A stretch of 64,000 bases of DNA from Omphiscola glabra (lineage: Eukaryota > Mollusca > Gastropoda > Lymnaeidae). Each line of letters opens with the position of its first letter. The stretch's first letter is position 1. Positions 32,196 to 43,395 of the stretch are shown here, in pieces. Location: positions 5,767,062-5,831,061 of the forward strand of contig OZ024810.1 of assembly GCA_964017045.1 (NCBI GenBank), given 5' to 3'. The position numbers were made by a program, and so were the translations under genes. The notes beneath the pieces were generated by a model. The model had not been told where the DNA came from. It saw only the letters and a program-made list of their open reading frames with translations, and made no database searches.

Positions 32196-32655
32196 GTAAG
32201 TCATCGGGTCACGACTTCGATGACGCTTATGATGTCATATTTGATCTGTTTTTTTAATTTGGGTGGAGGGGGCCGGGGAGGGGGAGAAAACATCAATGTC
32301 ATCTGTAGTCATTGGTTTTGAATGAATTCTCTCGGGCTTAAACTCACTTAACGACTCCAGGTCATTTACTCTGTGACCTTAAAGTTGCCATGTAGAACCA
32401 TGTACAACAATGTCCATCCATTGTCACGTTAGAAGTTGGCCTTGTGAAAATTGTGTTTAGGTCATGTTTTCTCGTGCATCTCGTCGTGCGTGAACTCTGG
32501 GTGACCTTGACTACATGTAAATTTAGTCTATAGTCTTTAGAATTCGAATTCTTTAAGACTTACGAGACAGGCCGAGATACAGAAACAATGCGTAACACCT
32601 TTCTGGAAAAGTCAATCTGAAAGACTATAAATAAGCCAATCGTCAGAATGAGCGA
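32196..32655. other. Unique interval after the candidate donor
   Basis: There is a G-rich patch near 32263-32286; otherwise nothing recognisable. Confidence 0.45.
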
Positions 32656-32659
32656 GATA

Positions 32660-33263
32660 GAGACTGTTAGACAAAGAGAGAGAGAGAGAGAGAGAGAGTG
32701 CGAGACAAAGTGAGAGAGAGAGAGTGAGAGAGAGACTGTGAGACTGTGAGACAAAGAGAGAGAGAGAGATAGAGAGTGCGAGACAAAGTGAGAGAGAAAG
32801 TGAGAGTGAGAGTGAGAGAGAGACTGTGAGACTGTGAGACAAAGAGAGAGAGAGAGAGAGATAGAGAGTGCGAGACAAAGTGAGAGAGAGAGTGAGAGTG
32901 AGAGTGAGAGAGAGACTGTGAGACAAAGAGAGTGAGAGAGAGAGATAGAGAGTGCGAGACAAAGTGAGAGAGAGAGAGATAGATAGAGAGTGCGAGACAA
33001 AGTGAGAGAGAGAGAGATAGATAGAGAGTGCGAGACAAAGTGAGAGAGGGAGAGAGATAGAGAGTGCGAGACAAAGTGAGAGAGAGAGTGAGAGTGAGAG
33101 AGAGACTGTGAGACAAAGAGAGTGAGAGAGAGAGAGAGAGAGTGCGAGACAAAGTGAGAGAGAGAGAGAGAGATAGAGAGTGCGAGACAAAGTGAGAGAG
33201 AGAGATAGAGAGTGCGAGACAAAGTGAGAGAGAGAGAGTGAGAGTGAGATAGAGACTGTGAGA

Positions 33264-33301
<38 letters not shown>

Positions 33302-33315
33302 GTGCGAGACAAAGA
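32660..33315. repeat. GA-rich polypurine tract, complex repeat
   Basis: (GA)n runs are punctuated by GTGCGAGACAAAGTGAGAG and ACTGTGAGACAAAGAG at irregular 36-100 bp spacings. The long minus-strand leucine/serine frames are compositional. Confidence 0.93.
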
Positions 33316-33328
33316 GAGCGTTTAGTCA

Positions 33329-33720
33329 AATGGACTACGATTAGTCGATTGTTTTGTCACGTGATACGTGTAAAAACAAGTAATACTTCCGGTAGGCTGT
33401 CTGCAACACACTAGTCGCTCACAAATTTTTCTTCAAACAACTTTCTTCCTTTAATCATAACTGAATTATAATTATTGTCACATTTATGAATGTCATTTTA
33501 AAAAAACACGTGTATTCAAGAATATTTTGAAAAGTAAAATTTTAATTAACACTGGGGAAGCGCTGATGGAGACAAACATTTTGCTTTAGAATTAATGATA
33601 ATGGCAATGGCTGATCAGCTGTTTATCTGTTGTTATGTGTTGTTATGTGTAGCAGAAAGCCTACTAATGGCTGGTACGTATCACGTGACAAAACAAGGAA
33701 GTGACTAATCGTAGTCCATT
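33329..33720. mobile_element. MITE with imperfect terminal inverted repeats, 392 bp
   Basis: AATGGACTACGATTAGTC at 33329 continues to TTGTTTTGTCACGTGATACG. The inverse of 33676-33720 gives the same two blocks separated by a few extra bases. No ORF lies between. No target duplication was evident. Each terminus contains a CACGTG palindrome. Confidence 0.8.
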
Positions 33721-33738
33721 GAACGGAGAGCACCCCCA

Positions 33739-34392
33739 ATAAAAACTCTAGTTTATCTGAGATAACTAAAATAAAAACTCTAGTTTATCTTCTATAACTA
33801 CAATAAAAACTCTAGTTTATCTTCAATAACTACAATAAAAACTCTAGTTTATCTTCTATAACTACAATAAAAACTCTAGTTTATCTGATATAGCTATAAT
33901 AAAAACTCTAGTTTATCTTATGTAGCTACAATAAAAACTCTAGTTTATCTTATATGGCTACAATAAAAACTCTAGTTTATCTTATATGGCTACAATAAAA
34001 ACTCTAGTTTATCTTATATAGCTACAATAAAAACTCTAGTTTATCTTATATAGCTACAATAAAAACTCTAGTTTATCTTCTACAACTACAGTAAAAACTC
34101 AAATTTATCTTCTACAACTACAATAAAAGCTATAGTTTATCTTCTACAACTACAATAAAAGCTCTAGTTTATCTTCTACAACTACGATAAAAGCTCTAGT
34201 TTATCTTCTACAATTACAATAAAAACTATAGTTTATCATCTACAACTACAATAAAAGCTCTAGTTTATCTTCTACAACTACAATAAAAACTCTAGTTTAT
34301 CTTCTACAACTACAATAAAAAAAACTAGTTTATCTTCTACAATTACAATAAAAACTATAGTTTATCTTCTACAACTACAGTAAAAACTCTAG
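33739..34392. repeat. 32-bp minisatellite, about 20 copies, each with AATAAA
   Basis: The unit is AATAAAAACTCTAGTTTATC plus TTCTACAACTAC. AATAAA, the consensus poly(A) signal on the plus strand, appears in nearly every copy. Two variant zones exist (ATAGCT on the left, ACAACT on the right). Confidence 0.95.
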
Positions 34393-34900
34393 TCTCCCTC
34401 CTTCAATTATCCTTTACATAAGTCTGAGAAATGTTTAACATCATATAGAATTTGTCTTTACTTCTGTAAGCATGCTATTAAAAAATATAGGATAGTTTCT
34501 CTATCAAGTCTATGTCTGACCGATCGCTGTATGTGACCCAGTGAACTCGCGCTTCACCCCACTGGGTTCAAGGTCAGGGATCGCTGGAAAGCTGTAGAAC
34601 TCTGTCAATAGTCACCCCCCCCCCCCCCCCCGTTTGTACTCAGTGCTCACCCTGCAACTCACAGATAACGTTACACATTTTGATAGAGGGACGGGGGTGC
34701 TGAAAGGAGCTGACTGTATGGATTGGGGTGAGGTGAGGAGGGGGAGAAGAGTGGAAGAGAGGGGTGTACTGAAGGGCTGTAATGATGGGATGGAATGAGG
34801 AACTTTAATAGTGTCCGGGTCAAACTTGTCGGGGTGAGTAGCTGCGAGTGCTGTGATTGAAGGGGGTGCATTGCTTGATGCAGTTGCTGGGACGTTTAGG
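34393..34900. other. Unique interval with a perfect hairpin and C-run
   Basis: ACCCAGTG (34536-34543) and CACTGGGT (34560-34567) form an 8-bp stem with a 16-base loop. A C-run lies at 34615-34631. A G-rich stretch follows at 34685-34770. No RNA family is recognised. Confidence 0.5.
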
Positions 34901-34904
34901 TGAA

Positions 34905-35885
34905 GAGTTGAAGTGATTGAAGTTGAATAGTTTGGGATGTATGGATAACGGGTTGATGCGTGTAAGAGCTGATGTGAAAAGTAATGGATTGATGAACCAG
35001 TAGGGTATATGGATTAATGTAGGATAATTAGTGGATTGAAATACTGTTGGGATATAGACCTATAGATTGACAATAAGGTAATGTGGATGTTTAGATTGAG
35101 AGAAATTTAATGTGGATCCATGGATCATTTTTCGGCGAATAAATACGTTTAATTGATGATAGATTAAAAGATGAATATCTGAAATGATGGATACACCGAT
35201 GCTAGAACGAAATAAGAAAGGTGCAATGGTTGAATGGATAATAATTCTACAAGACAAGAATGGATAAATTAATGATGTAAAATACATGTATTGGTGGATT
35301 AATGATGAAAAAATAAGTATGAATAATGTTTTGATACAAAAAGCCATGCATGGATGTCTTAACATGTAAAATACATGTACGAATGGATTATTGATTTAAA
35401 AGACATGGATGAATGGATAATTGGTGTAAATTGCAAGGAATAATGGATTAATGAAGTAAAAAAACAAGGATGAGTGAATAGTGGTGCAAAAGAAGAATGT
35501 GTGGATTAATGATGTAAAAATGCATGGATGGGTAGATTTTAAACTACCTGGATGTGTGGATAAGTGATTAAAAAAAACAAGAATGGACAAATTTATAATG
35601 TAAAAAGCCATGCATGGATTCGTTCAAATGTAAAATACATGTATGGATGGATTATTGATTTAAAAGAATTGGATGAATGGATTTATGAATGGGTGTATAA
35701 ATGTTGGAAAAGGATTGATGGATTAATGTTAAAAATACTTGATTGGATAGAGAAATGATGTAAAATACATGGATGAATGATATAAACTACATAGATGCAT
35801 AGATAGATGAATGACATAAAAGACATGATTGGATAGAGAAATGATGTAAAATACATGGATGAATGGATTAATGATGTAAAAGTCA
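34905..35885. repeat. Highly degenerate repeat of about 30 bp
   Basis: GATGTAAAATACATGGATG and GAATGGATTAATG words recur about 30 times with strong divergence and indels, suggesting an old array. Open frames on both strands are artefacts. Confidence 0.8.
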
Positions 35886-36203
35886 TCATCCTTTTATAGG
35901 AGAAAATTTTAATCCCAATAGTTGTTGTTTTTTTACTAGGGAAATAACTTAATATAAATGTCTTGTGTTCAAATTGTTTTATTTATGTCCTGAAAAATGT
36001 ACAATGCAATCAAAACATATTTCCGTTTGTTTGGATCAATAAAAGAATCTTATCTTACTTTAGAGAAGTGTTTTTTTACTAGGTTTTCACTTATAACGCT
36101 TTAGAAAGCCGGGTAAATGTGCTAGTTTTCTACGTGTCAAGCAATCTACTGTGGTCAAAACATTTGCTTGGGATTAAGACAAAAACATCGGGTATAATGT
36201 TTT
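35886..36203. other. Unique AT-rich interval
   Basis: Nothing recognised. Confidence 0.45.
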
Positions 36204-36410
36204 TATGACGTCACTGAACTAGCTCCACCATTTGACACTGACGTCACTTAACCTCCTCCACCATTTGACACTGACGTCACTTAACCTCCTCCATTTGACA
36301 CTGACGTCACTTAACCTCCTCCATCATTTGACACTGACATCACTTAACCTCCTCTTTCCTTTGACACTGACGTCACTTAACCTCCTCTTTCATTTGACAC
36401 TGACGCCATC
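36204..36410. repeat. 33-bp minisatellite, about 6 copies, CRE octamers
   Basis: TTTGACACTGACGTCACTTA plus ACCTCCTCC is repeated. Intact TGACGTCA occurs five times (for example 36206, 36239, 36302); the other copies have TGACATCA or TGACGCCA. Confidence 0.93.
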
Positions 36411-36825
36411 ACCCAACAAAAATTAAATCTCTGTTGGATCCCCACGCATATTGAAACCGGGCTCTAAACTTGAGTATCATGGGCACTTAGCAGTGCCATG
36501 GATTGGACCTTTGTTGGAAAAGTTAATTTCAAATGTAAAGAATGTCAGCTATCCTCCACCTAAAATGTTTGTATAATCATGAGACTAAGGAGTTCCTTAC
36601 CGGAACTTCTCAAGTCAGGAACATCACATGACACGTATAATTGGGAACATGTCATTAGAATAATTCGTCTTGATAATTTTAATTTAAATACAAAATGCAA
36701 TACCCCCGTCTAACTCATAGCATAATTCAAGTATTCTCAATAGATTCTTTAGCATATTTTATATGTTAGTCAAACTGGGAGACGATGAAAGCCATTTGCC
36801 GCTACCCCACCCCGACAACCAGGCG
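36411..36825. other. Unique interval, nothing assigned
   Basis: AT-rich; no repeat, exon signal or element end is recognised. Confidence 0.45.
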
Positions 36826-37005
36826 GTTAGTTGGGATAACTTGGTGGTCACTTGGGATAACCTGGCTGTCAGCTGGGATACATTGACAGTCAATTGGGAT
36901 AACGTAGCGGTCACCTGTGATAACCTGGTGGTCATCTGGGATAAGCAGGCGGTCAGCTTGGATACTGGTAGTCAGCTGGGATACTTTGGCGGTCAGCTGG
37001 GATGG
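36826..37005. repeat. 21-bp minisatellite, about 8.5 copies, diverged
   Basis: GTCACTTGGGATAACCTGGC-type units recur every 21 bp. The period is divisible by three and gives open frames on both strands. Short unique DNA follows to 37210. Confidence 0.88.
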
Positions 37006-37210
37006 GAACACACACTTATAAACAAGTTTGTATAAATGTGTTCCCTCTGATAAAATTAATGTTCCTTAACTCGAAGCTGACCCACTTCCTATCACCGCAA
37101 TAACGACTTTCACTTACCATTGATTGGTTGTCGCCCTTCTGTCAGCATGGTGGTCATTACAACTTGATTACTTCCGGGTCGTGATAGATTCCAAATCGTT
37201 TTCATTTATT

Positions 37211-37385
37211 ATAGACAAGTCAATAACTAACTCAGTAATGGGATGGTCATCTTGGTGACTGGACAACATAGACAAGTCAATAACTAACTCAGTAATGGGA
37301 TGGTCATCTTGGTGCCCGGACAACATAGACAAGTCAATAACTAACTCAGTAATGGGATGGTCATCTTGGTGCCCGGACAACTGAA
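37211..37385. repeat. 57-bp minisatellite, about 3 copies
   Basis: ATAGACAAGTCAATAACTAA to GGTGCCCGGACA is repeated nearly perfectly. Confidence 0.95.
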
Positions 37386-37561
37386 CACACGACAAGTGAC
37401 CACAAGACATTCGAGCAAATAATAGGTGAAGTCACGGACAAGTGAACATACAGACACGTTATCACACAAACAAGTGAACACACAGAATAAACAAAACAAA
37501 GAATATTTTTAAAAATTAAAATAGCACTCTGAGTGAAGCTTATCTGTGGCTAATATAGTGG

Positions 37562-38877
37562 ATGTAGTGTTCAACCAATGTCTTCACATCCAGTGTTCAA
37601 CCAATGTCTTCACATCCAGTGATCAACCAATGTCTTCACAGCCAGTGCTCAACCAAGGTCTTCACATCCAGTGCTCAACCAATGTCTTCACATCCAGTGA
37701 TCAACCAATGTCTTCACACCCAGTGCTCAACCAATGTCTTCACATCCAGTGTTTAACCAATGTCTTCACATCCAGTGATCAACCAATGTCTTCACATCCA
37801 GTGATCAACCAATGTCTTCACATCCAGTGCTCAAACAATGTCTTCACATCCAGTGATCAACCAATTTCTTCACATCCAGTGATCAACCAATTTCTTCACA
37901 TCCAGTGATTAACCAATTTCTTCACATCCAGTGATCAAACAATTTCTTCACATCCAGTGATCAAACAATTTCTTCACATCCAGTGATCAAACAATTTCTT
38001 CACATTCAGTGATCAAACAATTTCTTCACATCCAGTGATCAAACAATTTCTTCACATCCTGTGATCAAACAATTTCTTCACATCCAGTGATCAAACAATT
38101 TCTTCACATCCAGTGATCAAACAATTTCTTCACATCCAGTGATCAAACAATTTCTTCACATCCAGTGATCAAACAATTTCTTCACATCCAGTGATCAAAC
38201 AATTTCTTCACATCCAGTGATCAAACAATTTCTTCACATCCAGTGATCAAACATTTTCTTCACATCCTGTGATCAAACAATTTCTTCACATCCTGTGATC
38301 AAACAATTTCTTCACATCCAGTGATCAAACAATTTCTTCACATCCAGTGATCAAACAATTTCTTCACATCCAGTGATCAAACAATTTCTTCACATCCAGT
38401 GATCAAACAATTTCTTCACATCCAGTGATCAAACAATTTCTTCACATCCAGTGATCAAACAATTTCTTCACATCCAGTGATCAAACAATTTCTTCACATC
38501 CAGTGATCAAACATTTTCTTCACATCCTGTGATCAAACAATTTCTTCACATCCTGTGATCAAACAATTTCTTCACATCCAGTGATCAAACAATTTCTTCA
38601 CATCCAGTGATCAAACAATTTCTTCACATCCAGTGATCAAACAATTTCTTCACATCCAGTGATCAAACAATTTCTTCACATCCAGTGATCAAACATTTTC
38701 TTCACATCCTGTGATCAAACAATTTCTTCACATCCAGTGATCAAACAATTTCTTCACATCCAGTGATCAAACAATTTCTTCACATCCAGTGATCAAACAA
38801 TTTCTTCACATCCTGTGATCAAACAATTTCTTCACATCCAGTGATCAAACAATTTCTTCACATCCAGTGCATGAAGT
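37562..38877. repeat. 26-bp minisatellite, about 50 copies, with 260-bp higher-order period
   Basis: The unit is TTCACATCCAGTGATCAAAC plus AATTTC. The left third has CCAATGTC, the right two thirds AACAATTTC. Rare ACATTTTC copies followed by CCTGTG variants occur at 38251, 38511 and 38693, offsets 260 (10 units) and 182 (7 units), showing recent block duplication. Confidence 0.97.
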
Positions 38878-39394
38878 TGGCTTTTTAATCTCTTACATTC
38901 CAAGTTCTTTTTTTTTCTAATATTTGCATGGCAAGCTCTTTTTTTTTATTTTTATTATTATTTTTTTTTTAAATAAATATTTTTGCAATATAATATTTGT
39001 ATTATTTAATTAGGGCCTAATTATTAGGCTATTTTGAGAACCATTTTGACCTAGTAAGCCTACTAAGTTTATTTCTTCATATTTGAAACGTAATTTAGAA
39101 AATCATCTTAGTAACAAGATAGAATGAATGAGTAAATGATGTAATTATTGGCAACTGACCTCGGCTCAAATTGAACAGAACAATGAACGTAGCAAAGTTT
39201 TTGACGTCTTTGTACGCACATTTTTTTAGTACATGTATGTTTTTTATAGGCCCTGCCCTTATGTTTTTGGTACATCTACGTTTTTTGTACAAATATGTTT
39301 TGTATTCACCTTTATTGTTCTCAGATAATATAAACATGGATCAGATAGAGTTTCTTTAGTCAAATGAACTCTCTTTACTTTTAAATGCCACACA
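38878..39394. other. AT-rich interval left of the Helitron
   Basis: Long T-runs (38907-38917, 38940-38972) and TTATTATT-type sequence. No gene is seen. Confidence 0.5.
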
Positions 39395-39429
39395 TCTATA
39401 TATATAAAAATGAATGTATGTATGTATGT

Positions 39430-41080
39430 CTGTTTGTCTCATATGCGCTCCCACACCATTCATGCGATTGCAACAAAACTTTGGTGAGTTGTTGGCCACC
39501 TACCTGGGCATTTAACTGCGACATTAAAAAACTTTTCAATTATTTCGTTTTCGGCCGTTGGCCCTTCATTCGTTTTTTTTCTTATACGAGCTTTGTAAAA
39601 AATATTTCCGTCTGCGCTCCTACGCCATTTGTCTGAATGCGCTAAATCTTGGGTAAAATGTTACAAGCACGCCCACAAAGGTTTGGAGATAATTATAAAC
39701 GTTTTAAAGTATTCCGTTTTGAGCCAAGGGCCCCGTGTTCGTTTTTTCTTATATGAGCTATATAAATATAGTTTAAAACCGTATGCGCTCCTACACCATT
39801 CATGCGATTGCGACAAAACATTAGAGAGTTGTATTCTACAAGCTCGCGCATTTTACTGGGTTATTATAACACTTTTAAAATATTTCGTTTTGGCCGTTGG
39901 CCCCAAAATCGTTTTTTTTTCTTATATGAGCTTTGTAAACAATAGATTTCGTCTGCGCTCCTACACCATTTATTCGAATACGCTAAAACTTTGACGAGAT
40001 GTTGCGAGCATGCCCACAAAGGTTACTAAATTATTACAACCGTTTTAAAATATTCCGTTTTGAGCCAGGGGCCCCATGTTCGTTTTTTCTTATATGAGCT
40101 ATATAAATATAGTTTCAAACCAAATGCGCTCCTACACCATTCATGCGATTGCGACAAAACATTAGAGAGTTGTATTCCATAAGCTCGCGCATTTTACAGA
40201 GTCATTATAACACTTTTAAAATATTTTGTTTTGGCCGTTGGCCCCAAAATCGTTTTTTTTCTTATATGAGCTTTGTAAACTATAGGTTTCGTATGCGCTC
40301 CTACACCATTTATTCGAATACGCTAAAACTTTGACGAGATGTTGCGATCATGCCCACAAAGGTTTCTAAATTATTACAACCATTTTAAAATATTCCGTTT
40401 TTAGCCAGGGGCCCCATGTTCGTTTTTTCTTATAGGAGCTATATAACTATAATTTCAAACAGTATGCGCTCTTACACCATTCATGTGATTGCAACAAAAC
40501 TTTTTTGAAAGGTTGTCCATAAAGTCGCGCATGTTAATGAGTAATTACAATACTTTTAATATATTCTGTTTTCAGCTGTTGGCCCCAAATTCTTTTTTTT
40601 CTTATATGAGCTTTGTACATTTTAGTAAAATGTTTTACCCAAGTCCGCAAAGCTTTTCAAATTATTACAACCGTTTAAAATATTCTTTTTTGAGCCAGGG
40701 GCCCTATGTTCTATTTTTCCTATATGAGCTATACAAATACAATTTCAAACAGAGCTAATGTGTGGATGGATAGATTTTTAATAAAATACAAATAGCGACA
40801 TTAAATTGTGTGTGTCACATAGTAATTAGGTTTCTGAAGTAGTTACAACACTTTTAAAATAATCCGTTTTTGGCCGTTGGCCCCAAAATCGTTATTTTTC
40901 TTATATGAGCTTTGTAAAAAATAATATCCGTATGCACTCCTATACCATTTATCTGAATGCGATACAACTTCAGTAATATGTTTCTCTTTTTTTAATTTTG
41001 TGATATAATAAGTAGGTTTCTGAAGTAATACAACAATTCTACAATATTCTGTTTGTGGCCGGGGGCCTTAATTCGTTTTC
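39430..41080. repeat. Helitron-internal array: about 170-bp units in 341-bp dimers
   Basis: GCGCTCCTACACCATTCATG (type A) and GCGCTCCTACACCATTTATT (type B) alternate, with A to A and B to B spacing about 341 bp (39784/40125/40466; 39954/40294). Each half also contains CTTATATGAGCT. Copies decay to the right. Open frames here are artefacts. Confidence 0.88.
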
Positions 41081-41854
41081 CACCATTTATTATCTATATA
41101 ATTATCGTATGCATTCCTATACCATTCATCCGATTGCGATAAAAACTTTGGTGAATTGATATGCGCGCTCCCGCAAATGTTTCTAAATTAGAACAACATT
41201 TTACAATATTTCGTATGGGTCGATGTCCTTAAATTCGTTTTTTTTTCTTTAACAAACTTTATCAAAATAATTTCAAACGGAGCTATCAACTCAACCGCCC
41301 TTTAACAAATGCCAACAGACATCAATTTGTAGCAAGAGCAGAGAAAACACGTTTTTGCATGTTTAGTGTAGAGAGTATTTTTGTTGTTTTTATTAATAAG
41401 CTTGAATTTTGTGACGTATTTTAGAATCGGATATAGCTTTGTAAATGTGTTGTGATTTTGAATAGCAATGATGTAGTAATACATCTATTATATAAGAATG
41501 ATCTATGCTGACCGTAACTCACAAAGAACCGATACGATTTAAATACGTTCCCATTTTTTAAAACAATCATAGTTTTCTTCTATTATTTTAAGGAACTCGA
41601 ATCAATGGTAATGCGAAAAATATATGATATATTCGATTTAATTTTAATACAATTTTAAGTATTAATAATATTAATTACAAATAAATCTGGAGTAACAACT
41701 AAGGAACTATTTTAAACATTTTATATGTGGTTGAAAGTTATAAAAATTAATAAAACAAATTATAATCAAAGAATTACACTGTAATCACATTTATCGGGGA
41801 AACCAAAACATCTGTTGATTGAAGTGCATTTTTTAAGTACGTTCCAAATATTGC

Positions 41855-42610
41855 GTAATAAAAGTAAAATTAATTTGTTCTAAATAATAACGCAAATGAC
41901 CTCAGAACTCAAATTGTCTATTTATTCAATGAAAAATGTATCTGATTTAATAACCGCGCCTAATAAAATTGATAATGTATTTCCCCCTTCCTAAAAGTAA
42001 AATTAATAAATATAATAGATTGCTTTTTAAATTGCTACAATTTAAAAAATGAAATAAAATGTTTGCTTTTTATTTTTAACGTTTAATAAATTTTTACTTT
42101 TATTCTTTCCAAAAATATACATTTATGAAATTTATAAATTAGTAAAAAAAAAAAAAACTAACCTTTAAATATACTTTTAATACGAAAATGCCGTTTAATG
42201 CAATCAGTGCAGCGAAACTACATATCCAAATAGCATCCACTAATGCACTTATCACTCATTTAAATAAGAACAAAGCATTTGAAATGCAAAAAATTGTTTT
42301 TGCGTAAGTAATTGGATTACAATCCCGTGGATGATTTTATTAATTTTTTTAAAACTCTGTTTGGGGGAGGGGGAAGTTGACAAAATGAATTTGACAAATA
42401 ATTTGCCTTCTTAGGTACATATATATGGGGGTTAGGAAATAGGGTGTGTACAATTTTATATCTTTAAATCCAATGATATTACTGTTGTGAAAAATAGATG
42501 CTATATTCTCATTTTACGAATTAAGAAAATCAATGACGTTAACAAATCGTAAATACATTTACAAAAGTATATCCATGAATATCAAAACCCATTCATTTTA
42601 CAAAGAATTA
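41855..42610 (-). mobile_element. AT-rich dispersed element, copy 2, nested in the Helitron
   Basis: Its reverse complement aligns along its length with 25895-26585. Helitron array sequence (CTATAGTAAATTTTC...ATATGAGCTATTT) resumes just right of 42610, so this is an insertion into the Helitron interior. The left boundary near 41855 is less certain because 41300-41854 is unassigned AT-rich DNA. Confidence 0.75.
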
Positions 42611-43243
42611 CCAGTTTTGGACCGGGATCCTATAGTAAATTTTCTTTCTAATATGAGCTATTTAAATATAATTTCCGTATGAGTTCCTATACTATTCATC
42701 TGAATGCGATAAACTTTCAGTGAGTTGTTGTGAGCAGGCCCGCATTAGGTTTCTCTAGAAGTGCAAATATTTTACAATATTCCGCTTTGGGCCGGGGGCC
42801 TTAAATTCTCTTTTTTTTCTTTTATGAGCTATGTAAATATAACGTCAAGCAGAGCTATTGCATAAGTGGATGGAATTACATTAAATATAAACTGTGACTT
42901 TTCATTTTGTATATGTGACTTAATAAATAGGTTTCTGATTTAGTACAAATATTTCACAATATTACTTTTGGGGCCGGGGGCCCTAAATTTGTTTATATGT
43001 AATAAATAAGCCATATATATATAATTTCAAACATAGCTATTGCATGGGGGGATCAATCGCTATAAGTTTTGGGACTAAATTTGGAAAATCCATGCTTCCC
43101 ACACGGACAGCTGCGTGTGGTCTGCTGACACTTCTTAAAACCTTCTAATTAATTCGAATACGCACCAGACGGTTAAAAAAAGGTGGTTATTAGAAGAACT
43201 TACAAAAAAATTATTAAAACACAAACACTTTATTTCGATGAGT

Positions 43244-43274
43244 GGCATTGCAACGCATGCCGGGTACTCGCTAG
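43244..43274 (+). other. Helitron 3' terminal hairpin and CTAG
   Basis: GGCATTGCAACGCATGCC (43244-43261) folds with GGCAT/ATGCC and inner GC/GC pairs, one bulged T and a 3-base loop. GGGTACTCG then CTAG follow. This is the transposition-terminator structure expected at a Helitron 3' end. Confidence 0.85.
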
Positions 43275-43395
43275 TTATTGTATAAATTTACCAAACCTTG
43301 ACATTAAAGCAATCGTTCCCCCCCCCCCCCCCCAAACCTTTATTTGTTTTGTTTTTCATGTCAATTTATTATCAAATAAAAGTTTCTGGAATCAC

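Larger units (their letters stand above)
39395..43274 (+). mobile_element. Non-autonomous Helitron, about 3.9 kb
   Basis: The 5' end is TCTATATATATAAAAATG with host A at 39394. The 3' end is CTAG (43271-43274) followed by host T, the A^T target of Helitrons, with no target duplication. A hairpin lies 9 bases before CTAG. No Rep/helicase ORF exists, so it would depend on a partner. The interior is a diverged tandem array (39430-41080, resuming about 42610-43070) interrupted by an AT-rich insertion (41855-42610). Helitron ends and internal minisatellites of this kind are well known in animals. The assignment rests on termini; the first base of TC is followed by an AT run, so the exact 5' edge has slight uncertainty. 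Confidence 0.8.

Noticed and set aside
32560..33329. Minus-strand leucine/serine frames up to 250 codons
   Set aside because: Compositional product of a GA-rich polypurine tract.
34531..34570. Hairpin considered as a tRNA-like or other named RNA
   Set aside because: Only one stem; no other conserved elements.
39629..40758. Repeated plus frames inside the Helitron
   Set aside because: They recur with the 341-bp period and contain no Rep or helicase motifs.
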